DNA of 64,000 nucleotides from Sorangium cellulosum So ce56 (GCF_000067165.1 NC_010162.1:3616501-3680500), one strand, 5' to 3'. Counted from the stretch's first letter, positions 25,587 to 34,890 are shown. The notes: a model not told the origin generated them from the letters alone. Numbers and translations: made by a program.

Positions 25587-27536
25587 CTACTTCCCCGGCG
25601 CGAACGGCCCCATCGACGCCCGCCGCGTCCAGGTCGCGCCCTCTCGCACCATGCGCCTCACGTGGATCTGATAGCCGACCTCGCCGCCCACGCCGTCCCG
25701 CGCTATCTCGATCTCGTTGTAGCCGTTGTGCTCCTGCACCTCCCGGCTGGAGAGCGACGGCGCCGCGGCGATACGGATGGTCCAGTCCTCGTGCCGCTCC
25801 GGCCATTGCTCCTTGCCGAACCAGCCCGTGTGGCTGTGGCCGTGGAGCACCAGGCAGAACTCCTTGTGGGCCAGCGCGTCCTTCACCTCACCCGCGTTGA
25901 TCAGGCCGCCGAAGCGGGCGAGCTCGGTGGACGGCAGCGGCGACACCGGGTGATGCAGGACCGCGATCCGGATCGGCGCGTGCCACCGCGTCCTGCGCAG
26001 GCGCTGGAGATCCGCGTTGTGGACCAGGCCGGGATCGATGCGCGCCACGTGGTCGCGCAGCGCCGCGGCGCGCTCGGCGTCCGGCTCGTCCATGGCGCCT
26101 TGCCGCAGGCGGCCGATGAGCGAGAGGAGCTCGTCCCGGACCGGATCCTTCTCCTCCTGACCGCCGAACTCCGCCGATCCGAGCAGCGCGAACTCCACCC
26201 CGAGATCCGCATACCGCGCCACCGCGAGCGGCCGCGTCGCCGGGGGCTCCTCGAGCGGCGGCCGCGCGCAGCGCGGGTGATCACCGAACGCCCGCGCAAA
26301 AGGCTCGTGGCGCGCCTGCGTCCCGGCCTGCGCGGGCTCCGCCGCCTGCCGCCAGTCGACGTCGTGATTGCCGCCCACGAGCAACACGTTGGGCTCGTCG
26401 GGCGGCAGGCGAGGGTGATCCGCGAGGTGCCTGGACACCTGCTCTAGCCAGGACCGGGCCTCGGCATACTGGGCGTCGTCGGCCCACTCGGCGACGTCGC
26501 CGGAGACGACGAGGAGGTGGGGCGCGCGGCCGGACGCGGCGAGCTCGGCGACGTGCTCGACATAGTGATCGCAGACGCGCGGGGGGCCCAGCGCACCACC
26601 CATGGCGCTGCCGTGCTGGCCTCTCTCCTTCACGTCGACGCGCTGGGCGGACTTCGGGCCGAAGTGGATGTCGGAGATATGGTGGATCCGCAGCGGGCAC
26701 AGGTTCGCTTCGAGGATCGGGTCGGCGAGCACGGGGCGCCCGCCGCGGCGCTCCACGAGGCCGCAGCGCTCGAGCAGATCGACGTTCTCGTCGCGGGGCG
26801 ACCCGCCGCGCGCGATCTCGCGCAGCACGCACCGCTGCGCCTCGGTCAGCCCGTCGTCGAACACGGCGCGGTGATAGGTGAACTCCATGCGCTCGCTGCT
26901 CACGCGCGCCATCTGCAGGAGCGTCCATGGGGCTTTCACCAGATCGGGCGATTGCTCGGCGAGCTCGAAGACGAGCTCGAGCAGGAAGGGATTCCGGCGC
27001 CAGGCCTCGGGCAGCGCGGGGAGCAGCGCCCTCGACGCCTCGGTGCGGGCGAGCTTGAGCGCCTCGGCGGGCGTCAGGGGATCGAGGAAACGCATGTCCC
27101 GCGAGGAGAGGAACCCGGCGTCTCTGGCGGCCGCGCGCTCGAGCGCTATCCACTCGGCGGGGCTCATCGCCAGCAGGATCTTCGTGTTGTTTCTGTAGAG
27201 ATCGCCGCACCAGCGCAGGAAGGCGCTCGCGTCGCGCGGCGTGCCGCCTTTGCCGGCGAGCTGCGGCTCATCCAGGAGGAGCGTCGTCCCCGGCGGCACG
27301 CCCGGGAGCTCGGGGCCGACGTTGCGCAGGTCGAGGTAGCGCACGGTCCTCTCCTCAGCGAGGCAGAGGCGTCGCTCGATCGCCTTGAGGGTCCATGTCT
27401 TTCCGGCCCGGCGCGCGCCCACGAGCGGCCAGAGGACGCCGTTCGTGGGCAGGGAAAGCAGCAGATCCATGAGGTGGCCGTGATCGCGGACGTCGCGCTC
27501 TCGCGAATAGGGGTTCCTCACGTCGAACGCGCGCAT
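25587..27536 (-). CDS. P-loop ATPase fused to a calcineurin-like metallophosphoesterase
   Basis: The 649-residue protein is predicted cytoplasmic. The N-terminal ATPase has Walker A GARRAGKT (40-47) and Walker B TTLLLDEPQ (84-92), followed by a helical and winged-helix-like region (to about 275). The C-terminal half is a metallophosphoesterase with all motifs: ISDIHFG (about 286), VVSGDVAEW, LVGGNHDVDW, VLHHPVSP and LHGHSHTGW. This family cleaves phosphomono- or diesters using two metals; the substrate (nucleotide, cyclic nucleotide, nucleic acid) cannot be read. ATG 27536 overlaps the stop of the giant nitrilase-NACHT-WD40 gene by one base (TGATG), so both are made together. Its ATPase resembles the C-terminal ATPase of that protein. 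Likely an effector or switch partner. Confidence 0.9.
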   Translation of the reverse strand: MRAFDVRNPYSRERDVRDHGHLMDLLLSLPTNGVLWPLVGARRAGKTWTLKAIERRLCLAEERTVRYLDLRNVGPELPGVPPGTTLLLDEPQLAGKGGTPRDASAFLRWCGDLYRNNTKILLAMSPAEWIALERAAARDAGFLSSRDMRFLDPLTPAEALKLARTEASRALLPALPEAWRRNPFLLELVFELAEQSPDLVKAPWTLLQMARVSSERMEFTYHRAVFDDGLTEAQRCVLREIARGGSPRDENVDLLERCGLVERRGGRPVLADPILEANLCPLRIHHISDIHFGPKSAQRVDVKERGQHGSAMGGALGPPRVCDHYVEHVAELAASGRAPHLLVVSGDVAEWADDAQYAEARSWLEQVSRHLADHPRLPPDEPNVLLVGGNHDVDWRQAAEPAQAGTQARHEPFARAFGDHPRCARPPLEEPPATRPLAVARYADLGVEFALLGSAEFGGQEEKDPVRDELLSLIGRLRQGAMDEPDAERAAALRDHVARIDPGLVHNADLQRLRRTRWHAPIRIAVLHHPVSPLPSTELARFGGLINAGEVKDALAHKEFCLVLHGHSHTGWFGKEQWPERHEDWTIRIAAAPSLSSREVQEHNGYNEIEIARDGVGGEVGYQIHVRRMVREGATWTRRASMGPFAPGK

Positions 27537-30500
27537 CAAGGCTCTCTCCTTGGTTCGCTGGCCACCCGTCGAATCCAGTCGAAGAACGGCGGATCCGCGA
27601 GCCACGTCCCGAGCGCGTCGCAGAGGCCCGCGTCGCAGAGGACGGTGACGTCCTCGGAAGGCAGCCTGCGCACCTCGGGCAGCGCCGTGTCGGGGGCGCC
27701 GCGGAGGGCGCCGAGGACGGCGCGCGCGCGCTCCGGCAGCTCGGCCCAGCGGGCGCGGAAGAAGGCGGCGTCGCGGTCGAGGAGCAGGCGTAGCTCGTAG
27801 AGCTCGCGCACGCCGGCGCGCTCGACCAGGGCGCGGCGCTGGCCGGCGCGGACGGCCTGGACGAGGGCATAGCCCATGACCTGGAGGTAGAAGGGCCATG
27901 GGCCGCAGAGCTCGACGATCCAGCGCGCGGTGCGCTCCGCCTCCATCGGGACGTCGGGAGGCGCGGTGTCGACGAGGAAGCGGATCGCGTCGGCCTCGGG
28001 GAGCGGACCGAGGTTGATCGGGGTGACGTCGTTGCCGAACGAGGAGCCCGGGGCGGCGGCGAAGGCGTGCTCGACGATGGTGACCCAGTCCCAGTGCGAG
28101 CCGACGAGCACCACGCTGGTCCTCTCCTGGCCGACGGCGCGGAGCCAGGCGAAGACCGTGGCGTCGGCCTGGTAAAGATTGGCGACCTCGTCGAGGAGCA
28201 GGACGGCGTTGCCGGCGCTGGAGAGGCGGTCGCGGAGGGTGAACGCGGGGGTGGCGTCGGACTGGAGAGAGGGATCGAGGAAGCGGGCGAGATCGTCGGC
28301 GGTGCGGATGGGCTGGGCCCGGCCCTCAAGGGTCTTGTGGTGAACCGCATGGGTCGCGGAGAGGCGTGCGGCGAGGTGGTGAAGGATGGACGTCTTGCCC
28401 GAGCGGCGCGGCCCGCGGAGGATCGCGGGGCTGCGGCTCTCGATCAGGGCAAAGAGCTCCGCCAGCACCGGGGCGCGGCCGGGGAGGGAAGGGGCGTCGA
28501 TGAGCGCCGGGCCGGGACGGAAGGGGTTCGCGAGGGCGCTCGAGAGCGGAGCGTCGGGCGCGGGGGGGCCGTCCGTGGCCGCGCGCGGGGGCACGGAGCT
28601 GACCGTCCGCGGCGGAGGCGCGCCTGGAGCAGCGGAGGTGAAGAGCTCCTCGCCGTCCCAGGGGACTCCGCCTGCGTAGCCGTGGCGCGCGAGCTCCTCT
28701 GCGACGTTGTCGCCGGTGAGATCGCCGGAGAGCGCGGCGAACACCTTGTCCGGGCGCCGCAGGATGTCCCGGAAGCCGGCCAGGGGCAGGTACAGCGTCG
28801 TCCGCGAGTCGGGGCGGCGGAGGGCGAGGCGGGCGCGCTCGGGCTCCGCGCCGTCGAGCAGGCAGAAGCCGCCGGGCGTGCGCGCGAGCGTGGTCCTGCC
28901 GGCGGAGACGAAGCTGGCGAGGAGCCTGCGCTGATCCGCGCTCCAGATCCGGACGGTGCCGTCGTGCCCCGCGCTCGCCAGGCGGTCGCCGCGCGGCTGC
29001 CAGGCCATGGCCATGACCCGCCGCGTGTGGCCCTCGATCCGGTCGATCTCCTCGCCCGTGGCTGCGTCCCAGATCCGGACGGTGCCGTCGTGCCCCGCGC
29101 TGGCCAGGCGCTCGCCGCGCGGCGACCAGGCGACCGCCGTGATCCCGAGCGTATGGCCCTCGAGCCGGGCGACCTCCTCGCCGGTGCCCGCGTCCCAGAT
29201 CCGCACCGTCGTGTCGTCGCCAGCGCTGGCCAGGCGCTCGCCGTCCTGGCGCCACGCCAGGGCCTTCACGTCGCGCGTATGGCCCTGAAGCCGCGCGAGC
29301 TGCTTGCCGGTGTCCGGATCCCAGATCCGCACCGTCGTATCGTGCCCTGCGCTCGCCAGGCGGCCGCCGTCCGGATGCCAGGCCAGCGCGAGGATCCAGT
29401 CGGAATGGCCCTCGAACCGAGCGAGCTCCTGGCCCGTGGTCGTCTCCCAGATGCGCACGGCGCCGTCGTGCCCGGCGCTGGCCAGGCGATTGCCGAGGGG
29501 GTGAAAGGCGAGGGCCAGGACGCCGTTCAAGTGGCCCTCGAGCCGCGCGAGCTCCTCCCCCTGGCCCGCGTCCCAGATCCGCACCGTCTGGTCGTCGCCG
29601 GCGCTGGCCAGGCGGTTGCCGTCCGGGTGCCAGGCGAGGGCCAGCACCCAGTTGGAGTGGCCCTCGAGCCGCGTCAGCTCCTTGCCGGTGCGGGTGTCCC
29701 AGATGCGCACCATCGAGTCGTTCCCCGCGCTGGCCAGGCGGTCGCCGCTCGGGTGCCAGGCGAGGGCCAGCACCCAGTTGGAGTGGCCCTCGAGCCGCGT
29801 CAGCTCCTTGCCGGTGCCGGTGTCCCAGATGCGCACGGTGTTGCCGTCGCCCGCGCTCGCCAGACGCCTGTTGTCCGGGTGCCACGCCATGGCCCTGACC
29901 CAGTTGGTATGGCCCTCGAGCCGCGGGAGCTCGCTGCCGGTGCTCGCATCCCAGATGCGCACGGTGTTGCCGTCGCCCGCGGTGGCCAGGCGCCTGCCGT
30001 CCGGGCGCCACGCGACGACCCTGACCCCGCTCGAGCGGCGCTCGAGCCGGGCGATCTCGCCCCCGGTGCCGATGTCCCAGATGCGCACGGTGTTGCCGTC
30101 GCCCGCGGTGGCCAGGCGCCTGCCGTCCGGGTGCCACGCCACGGCCGAGACCCCGCGCACATGGCTCTCGAGCCGCGCGATCTCCTTGCCGGTGCCGGTG
30201 TCCCAGATGCGCACGGTGTTGCCGTCGCCCGCGGTGGCCAGGCGCCTGCCGTCCGGGTGCCACGCCACGGCCCTGACCCCGCGCGCGTGGCCCTCGATCT
30301 GGGCGAGCTCCCTGCCCGTGCTCGCGTCCCAGATGCGCACGGTCTGGTCATCGCTCCCGCTGGCCAGGTGCTCGCCGTCGGGGTGCCACGCCACGGCCCT
30401 CACCCAGTCGGCGTGGCCCTCGAGCCGGGCGCGCTCCTTGCCGGTGCCAGCGTGCCAGATCCGCACTGTCAGGTCGTATCCAGCGCTCGCCAGGCGCTGG

Positions 30501-33500
30501 CCGTCGGGGCGCCACGCCACGGCCAGAACCCAGTCGGAATGTCCCTCGAACCGGGCGAGCTCCGCGCCGGTGTCCGCGTGCCAGAGGCGCACCGTATGAT
30601 CGTACCCCGCGGTCGCGAGGCGCTGCCCGTCGGGCGACCATGCGAGCGCGTTGATCGTGCCGGTGTGTCCGGACACCAGGTCGACGTGCGCCAGCGGCGG
30701 CGTCGCGGCGAGTCTGCGCGCGCGCTCCGGGTGAGCGCCCCTGCCCGCGATCAAGCAAGCGCTCAGGTCGGTCCCTTCGGCCTGCGCGCCGTTCCAGCGG
30801 CATCCGGTCCAGGTCGATTGCCGCAGGACGGCGCCGCTCAGCTTGGCCAGCTCGACGATGGCCCCCTTCGCCTCGGCCTGCGTGAAGTCCGCCCGGTGCG
30901 CGATCGCGCGCCGGAGGATCGTCCCGTGGAGCTTCGCGCCGGACAGCATGGCCCCGCTCAGCGCGGCGTCCGTCAGGTCGGCGCCGGACAGGTCGGCGCC
31001 GGACAGGTTCGCGTCCCGCAGGTTCGCGCCCGCGAGCGGCGCGCCGCGCAGGTCCTCGCCGGCGAGCTGCACGCCGTGGAGATCGGCCCCCTCCGAGATC
31101 CACCCGGCGGTCTCCTCGGCCCATCGCGCGAGGCCGAGCAGCAACCGGAGGGCGTTCTCGGCCGGCTCCCTCGTTGAAGGGGTCAACTGACGGTCCATCT
31201 TCAGGAACGACTGGACCGCGCGCACGGCCCCCGCGCGCCTCGGCTCGCCGAACGTCCTCAGGAGCTCGCCCACGAACGCCGCGACCTCCCGCGTGATCGG
31301 CTTGGTGCGGAGCGCCTCGATCGGCCGCTCGGCCAGCGTCGCCACCAGCGCGCGCGCCAGGAAGTATTCGAGGAACGCCTTGTGCGCGAAGCGGTAGCCG
31401 TCGCTTCCTTCCTGCACGAGGAATGTCCCGCCCTGGATGTCCAGGAACGCGGCGTCGGTCGGCATGCCTTCGGGCAGGAATCGAAAGAGCCGAGCGCGGA
31501 CCGACTGCTTCAGCTCCTGCCAGGTGCACGCCGGCTGGCCGGACCGCCAGAGCTGCTCGGCGAGCGCCTCGGCGAACTCCTTCTTCTGCTCGTCGGTGAA
31601 GCTCTCCGGGTCGTCCTTCCGCGTGTTGTCGAGCCACCGCTTCAGGTACGCCTCGTAGAGATCGGCGCGCCCGACCTTCGCCCCGGAGGCGAACTCGTCC
31701 AGCGTGGTCAGCACCATCCCGAGCAGCAGCGGCCGGTGCACGAGGTCCCTGAGGTCGTAGATCGCGGCGATGCGCGAGAGCGCCGCCGCGGCGCCGTCCT
31801 CGCCACGGATCTGCCGCACGAGCTCGTGCACTTGCGCCTCGGTGAACGGCAGGATGGTGAAGCGACGTATCCCGACGGACGTGCCTGGCGTCTGGGAGGG
31901 CCCGAACTCGCCGGTGGTCGGGAGGTGCGCGTCGGCGGGGAAGTGGTCGTCACGCGAGGAGACAACCACCTTGCCGCCGCCGACCGCGACCTCCAGCAGG
32001 CTGGCGCGCCGCCCCGCGAACTCGGAGGCCTCCAGGCGCGTCGCCATCTCGTCGAAGCCGTCGAAGCAGGGGACGACGAGCCGGTGGCGGATGAGCAGGC
32101 GCAGGGCGGCGCGGTTCGCAGGGAGGTCCGGGGCGCCGGCCGCCTGGAGCAGGAGCTGCTCCGGGCTCGCGTGCGGCGAGGCGCCAGCGAGGTTGACGAG
32201 CAGGGGTCTCGGCCCTTCGGCGGACGCCCATCGCCGCTCGGCCCACGCGGCGAGCGCGGTGGACTTCCCCAGGCCGAACTCGCCGAGGACCAGCGCCATC
32301 TTCTCGCTCGACGAGAGCCACGCGTCGAGGGCGCCGAGCAGGGGCGTGGGCTCGCAGCGCCCGTCGACGAAGGCGTCCGGCTCCACGAACCGCCCCCCGA
32401 CCTCGCGCAGCCGCTGCTCGCGGAGCGCCGCGATGACGCCGCGCGCGCCGTCAAAGCGCGGCGACAGGCGCGCGATCCGCCGCGCCAGGGCGTCCTGCGG
32501 GATCGCCTCGAGCGTGGCGCTCGCCAGCCCTGACCGGACGGCGGCGGAGCGGAGCTTCTCCCACGCTCGCCGGGGCCCTGTCCACCGCTCGAGGCCGTCG
32601 ATCCACAGCAGGACCCACCCCTCGTCCCGGAGGGCCGCGACCATGAGCGTGCACCACGCCGGCCGGCCTTCAGGCCAGACGCCGACCGCCGCCACGTGCT
32701 CGCGCCCCTCGGCGAGGGCGAGCAGAAAGACGGTCTCCGCCGAGAGGATCTGGTGCTCGGAGAACCGCGGGGTAAGCGCGCCCTTGTCCGGCGCGGCGGT
32801 GGGGCCGAGCGCCGCGCGGGCATCGCCGGGGGCGCGCGGCGTGGCGTCGTCCATCGGGGCCCGGAAGTCGGATGGATGCCGTTGGAAGGAGAGCACCCAG
32901 CCCCGGTACTGCTGCGTTCCCAGCGCTGTCGGGTCGAGCCTTCGCGGTAGCTCGACCAGCAGATCCGGCGGCGACGAGTTCTCCCGCTCGTCGTCGCCGG
33001 CCTCCGGCGCGCCGCGCACCGCCTGCGCCACCGCGCCGAGCGCCGCCATCCCGTCGAGCGTCCACTCGCCGTTGCTCCGCTTCGCGTCCACCGCCTTGCG
33101 GAGCCGCGCCTCGACCTCCACGAACCCGGCCTCGCGCGCTTCCCGCTCGGTCATCCACCCGAACACGACGTCCGCGGCCGCCGCCGCCGTCGCCGCCCGC
33201 AAGGCCTCGAGCGGCAGCACCTCCGCGGGGACGATGATCTCCCGCGTGAACTGCCGTATCTCCTCGACGCGGGTCAGCTTGTCGAGCTCGCCATAGAGCC
33301 GGCGCAGCCGCCTCCCGCGCGCCGCGGCCCCGGACAGGGCGCCCGCGTTCAGCAGCACGTCGCGCGCGTCCTCGAGCCGCGCGACGAGCGCCTCGAGCGC
33401 CTCGTCGTCGTCGCGCCCAAGGAGCTCCCTGGCGCCGTCGAGCCACTGCGCATAGGCCTCGCCCGCCGGGTGGCCTCGGTACACGAGCGTCGCCTCGGCG

Positions 33501-34453
33501 ACCGGCACGACCGGCCGCGGCGCCGTCGGGCGCGTGGCGCGAGCGAGGTGCGCGCTGGCCCGCTCGTACCGGAGATCGACGTCCGCGACGATCACGCCTT
33601 CGTCGCCCGGATCGAGGTACCCCGCCCGATCCGGGAAGCGCCGCAGCTCGTGGGCCTGGGCCTCGTCGACGTAGATCGAGGTGCCGCCGCCTTCGGCGCC
33701 GTCGCAATAGAGCGTGGGTCGCCCGTACCGGCGCGCCTCGTCCCACACCTTTCCTGCGAGCTCTGGCAGCGTGGTGTGCGGCGTCGCGCTGGGCACGGCG
33801 AGGAAGCGGCAGTCGCCGAGCTTCTCCGCGACGGGCGAGAGGTCGTGCGCGCCGTCCCGGAGGAGGAAATCGAGACAGGGCAGCACGCCCATGGGGCCCG
33901 GGATGCCGTCCGGCATCTCCACGGGCGCCCACGTGTCGCCTCGGCGCATCGCGCTCCGCTCCACCGCCGCCGCGGTCCGCTTCGCTTGCAGGCCGAGGAG
34001 CCGACTCCGGTAGAGCACCGGGCTCACCGACTGACCGAGCGCGGGGAGCCGCGCGGCGCCAAGGCGCTCGTACACGCCGGAGCGGCGCGCCGCCCGATCC
34101 ACCGAGTGCGTCCCCGCCACGACGACCATTTCGCCCGCCGCGTCGGCGACGCCGCCGAGGATCTCCCAGGGGACGCTGTACTCGGGAAAGACAACGATCC
34201 TCGCCCCGTACTCCGCGCAAGCGGACAGCACCGCGCGGATCCGCGCGAGGAGCTGCGCATCGTAGGCCTCGCGGATGCGCCGCCGGAGCGCCTCGAGCTT
34301 GGGCTTGATCGCGTCGGGCACATCGGCGCGCGCGGGGAGCAGCGAGTCCGCTGCTCCCCTTGGATCGAAGAGCGGGTCCTCGAGCGGAGACCGTCGATCG
34401 ATGATGATCGCTGGGTAATAGGCGAGCTGTACGACAGCAACCCGCGTATACAT
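27536..34453 (-). CDS. Nitrilase-NACHT-pentapeptide-WD40-ATPase giant STAND protein
   Basis: The 2305-residue protein has five parts. (1) A nitrilase (carbon-nitrogen hydrolase) domain, about 1-310, keeps the Glu-Lys-Cys triad: Glu91 in VVFPEYS, Lys158 in LQAKRT, Cys193 in VLPCLDF. (2) After a linker comes a NACHT-type ATPase with Walker A GEFGLGKST (about 723) and acidic PCFDGFDEM. (3) Pentapeptide repeats (ANLRDANLSGADLSGADL) lie at about 1128-1204. (4) Fourteen WD40 repeats (about 1255-1850) would make two seven-bladed propellers. (5) A second P-loop ATPase has RGPRRSGKTS (about 2012) and LLLDEVANLY (about 2085). ATG 34453 has a GGGGGGAG site; an ATG 24 bases upstream is weaker. The order is that of a STAND surveillance protein; nitrilase effectors occur in known antiphage RT systems (DRT1). 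It is coupled to the phosphoesterase gene. Function inferred. Confidence 0.92.
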   Translation of the reverse strand: MYTRVAVVQLAYYPAIIIDRRSPLEDPLFDPRGAADSLLPARADVPDAIKPKLEALRRRIREAYDAQLLARIRAVLSACAEYGARIVVFPEYSVPWEILGGVADAAGEMVVVAGTHSVDRAARRSGVYERLGAARLPALGQSVSPVLYRSRLLGLQAKRTAAAVERSAMRRGDTWAPVEMPDGIPGPMGVLPCLDFLLRDGAHDLSPVAEKLGDCRFLAVPSATPHTTLPELAGKVWDEARRYGRPTLYCDGAEGGGTSIYVDEAQAHELRRFPDRAGYLDPGDEGVIVADVDLRYERASAHLARATRPTAPRPVVPVAEATLVYRGHPAGEAYAQWLDGARELLGRDDDEALEALVARLEDARDVLLNAGALSGAAARGRRLRRLYGELDKLTRVEEIRQFTREIIVPAEVLPLEALRAATAAAAADVVFGWMTEREAREAGFVEVEARLRKAVDAKRSNGEWTLDGMAALGAVAQAVRGAPEAGDDERENSSPPDLLVELPRRLDPTALGTQQYRGWVLSFQRHPSDFRAPMDDATPRAPGDARAALGPTAAPDKGALTPRFSEHQILSAETVFLLALAEGREHVAAVGVWPEGRPAWCTLMVAALRDEGWVLLWIDGLERWTGPRRAWEKLRSAAVRSGLASATLEAIPQDALARRIARLSPRFDGARGVIAALREQRLREVGGRFVEPDAFVDGRCEPTPLLGALDAWLSSSEKMALVLGEFGLGKSTALAAWAERRWASAEGPRPLLVNLAGASPHASPEQLLLQAAGAPDLPANRAALRLLIRHRLVVPCFDGFDEMATRLEASEFAGRRASLLEVAVGGGKVVVSSRDDHFPADAHLPTTGEFGPSQTPGTSVGIRRFTILPFTEAQVHELVRQIRGEDGAAAALSRIAAIYDLRDLVHRPLLLGMVLTTLDEFASGAKVGRADLYEAYLKRWLDNTRKDDPESFTDEQKKEFAEALAEQLWRSGQPACTWQELKQSVRARLFRFLPEGMPTDAAFLDIQGGTFLVQEGSDGYRFAHKAFLEYFLARALVATLAERPIEALRTKPITREVAAFVGELLRTFGEPRRAGAVRAVQSFLKMDRQLTPSTREPAENALRLLLGLARWAEETAGWISEGADLHGVQLAGEDLRGAPLAGANLRDANLSGADLSGADLTDAALSGAMLSGAKLHGTILRRAIAHRADFTQAEAKGAIVELAKLSGAVLRQSTWTGCRWNGAQAEGTDLSACLIAGRGAHPERARRLAATPPLAHVDLVSGHTGTINALAWSPDGQRLATAGYDHTVRLWHADTGAELARFEGHSDWVLAVAWRPDGQRLASAGYDLTVRIWHAGTGKERARLEGHADWVRAVAWHPDGEHLASGSDDQTVRIWDASTGRELAQIEGHARGVRAVAWHPDGRRLATAGDGNTVRIWDTGTGKEIARLESHVRGVSAVAWHPDGRRLATAGDGNTVRIWDIGTGGEIARLERRSSGVRVVAWRPDGRRLATAGDGNTVRIWDASTGSELPRLEGHTNWVRAMAWHPDNRRLASAGDGNTVRIWDTGTGKELTRLEGHSNWVLALAWHPSGDRLASAGNDSMVRIWDTRTGKELTRLEGHSNWVLALAWHPDGNRLASAGDDQTVRIWDAGQGEELARLEGHLNGVLALAFHPLGNRLASAGHDGAVRIWETTTGQELARFEGHSDWILALAWHPDGGRLASAGHDTTVRIWDPDTGKQLARLQGHTRDVKALAWRQDGERLASAGDDTTVRIWDAGTGEEVARLEGHTLGITAVAWSPRGERLASAGHDGTVRIWDAATGEEIDRIEGHTRRVMAMAWQPRGDRLASAGHDGTVRIWSADQRRLLASFVSAGRTTLARTPGGFCLLDGAEPERARLALRRPDSRTTLYLPLAGFRDILRRPDKVFAALSGDLTGDNVAEELARHGYAGGVPWDGEELFTSAAPGAPPPRTVSSVPPRAATDGPPAPDAPLSSALANPFRPGPALIDAPSLPGRAPVLAELFALIESRSPAILRGPRRSGKTSILHHLAARLSATHAVHHKTLEGRAQPIRTADDLARFLDPSLQSDATPAFTLRDRLSSAGNAVLLLDEVANLYQADATVFAWLRAVGQERTSVVLVGSHWDWVTIVEHAFAAAPGSSFGNDVTPINLGPLPEADAIRFLVDTAPPDVPMEAERTARWIVELCGPWPFYLQVMGYALVQAVRAGQRRALVERAGVRELYELRLLLDRDAAFFRARWAELPERARAVLGALRGAPDTALPEVRRLPSEDVTVLCDAGLCDALGTWLADPPFFDWIRRVASEPRREP
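28920..30680 (-). repeat. Fourteen 126-bp WD40-coding repeats, several nearly identical
   Basis: The repeat unit encodes 42 residues ending TVRIWD, followed by EGH of the next. The DNA cccagatgcgcacggtgttg occurs at 29950, 30076 and 30202, exactly 126 bp apart, and the surrounding bases of repeats 4-6 are almost identical. Repeats 7-9 also share long runs. Residues at the surface-variable positions after GH (SDW, ADW, ARG, VRG, SSG, TNW, SNW, LNG) differ. This pattern fits recent duplication or gene conversion. Confidence 0.9.
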
Positions 34454-34534
34454 CGCTCCCCCCGCCGCCATCTGCATTCGTTTGCTCGCTCTCCGCGGAC
34501 GTCCTCCGCGTGCGCGCCGTCCCGCTCGCGCCCG

Positions 34535-34702
34535 CTACCCGCCGAGGAGCGCGGCGGCCGCCTCGATCGGCACCTCGACGCGCAGCCAGGAGCTGCCTTT
34601 CGCTCGGACCCGGGCGAGCGCCGCGCCTGCTGGAGCCGCCTTCGCGTCCGTCGGAGTTTGCTGCCCCGCTGCACCCGACGCCTTCGCCGTCTTCCCCGCC
34701 AT
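34535..34702 (-). CDS. Small 55-residue protein upstream of the STAND gene
   Basis: The short open frame MAGKTAKASGAAGQQTPTDA... ends in SSWLRVEVPIEAAAALLGG. An AAGGGAG lies 6-12 bases before its ATG (34702), and it lies 81 bases upstream of the giant gene on the same strand, so it is likely the first gene of that operon. The N-terminal half is Lys/Ala-rich and probably disordered; the C-terminal 20 residues could form one strand and one helix. There is no signal peptide or family I recognise. A small adaptor, antitoxin-like or leader protein are possibilities. Being short, it could also be a chance frame. Confidence 0.5.
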   Translation of the reverse strand: MAGKTAKASGAAGQQTPTDAKAAPAGAALARVRAKGSSWLRVEVPIEAAAALLGG

Positions 34703-34810
34703 CCGGTGCTCCCTTGTCCGCGCGTCGATCGGCGAGGCTATCGCGCGAGCGCGGCGCGTGGAAGCGAAAGCGGCGCGCCTGCCCGCCGTGGCCAGGCGTC
34801 TGGCTGTCTG

Positions 34811-34890
34811 TGCCAGACGACGCCAGACGACGCCAGACGACGCCAGACGACGCCAGACGACGCCAGACGACGCCAGACGACGCCAGACGA
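34811..34890. repeat. Eight tandem copies of a 10-bp unit
   Basis: cgccagacga is repeated exactly seven times from 34821, after one variant copy (tgccagacga) at 34811. It is followed by an inverted repeat ccagtcac (34895-34902) / gtgactgg (34912-34919) that overlaps the 3' end of the membrane-protein gene. The array lies upstream of the small protein and STAND operon, and a 10-bp period puts every copy on the same DNA face. Confidence 0.9.

Noticed and set aside
28067..31177. Plus-strand open frame of about 1030 codons over the WD40 region
   Set aside because: It is antisense to the WD40 repeats; its repeats mirror those of the real gene and show no protein family.
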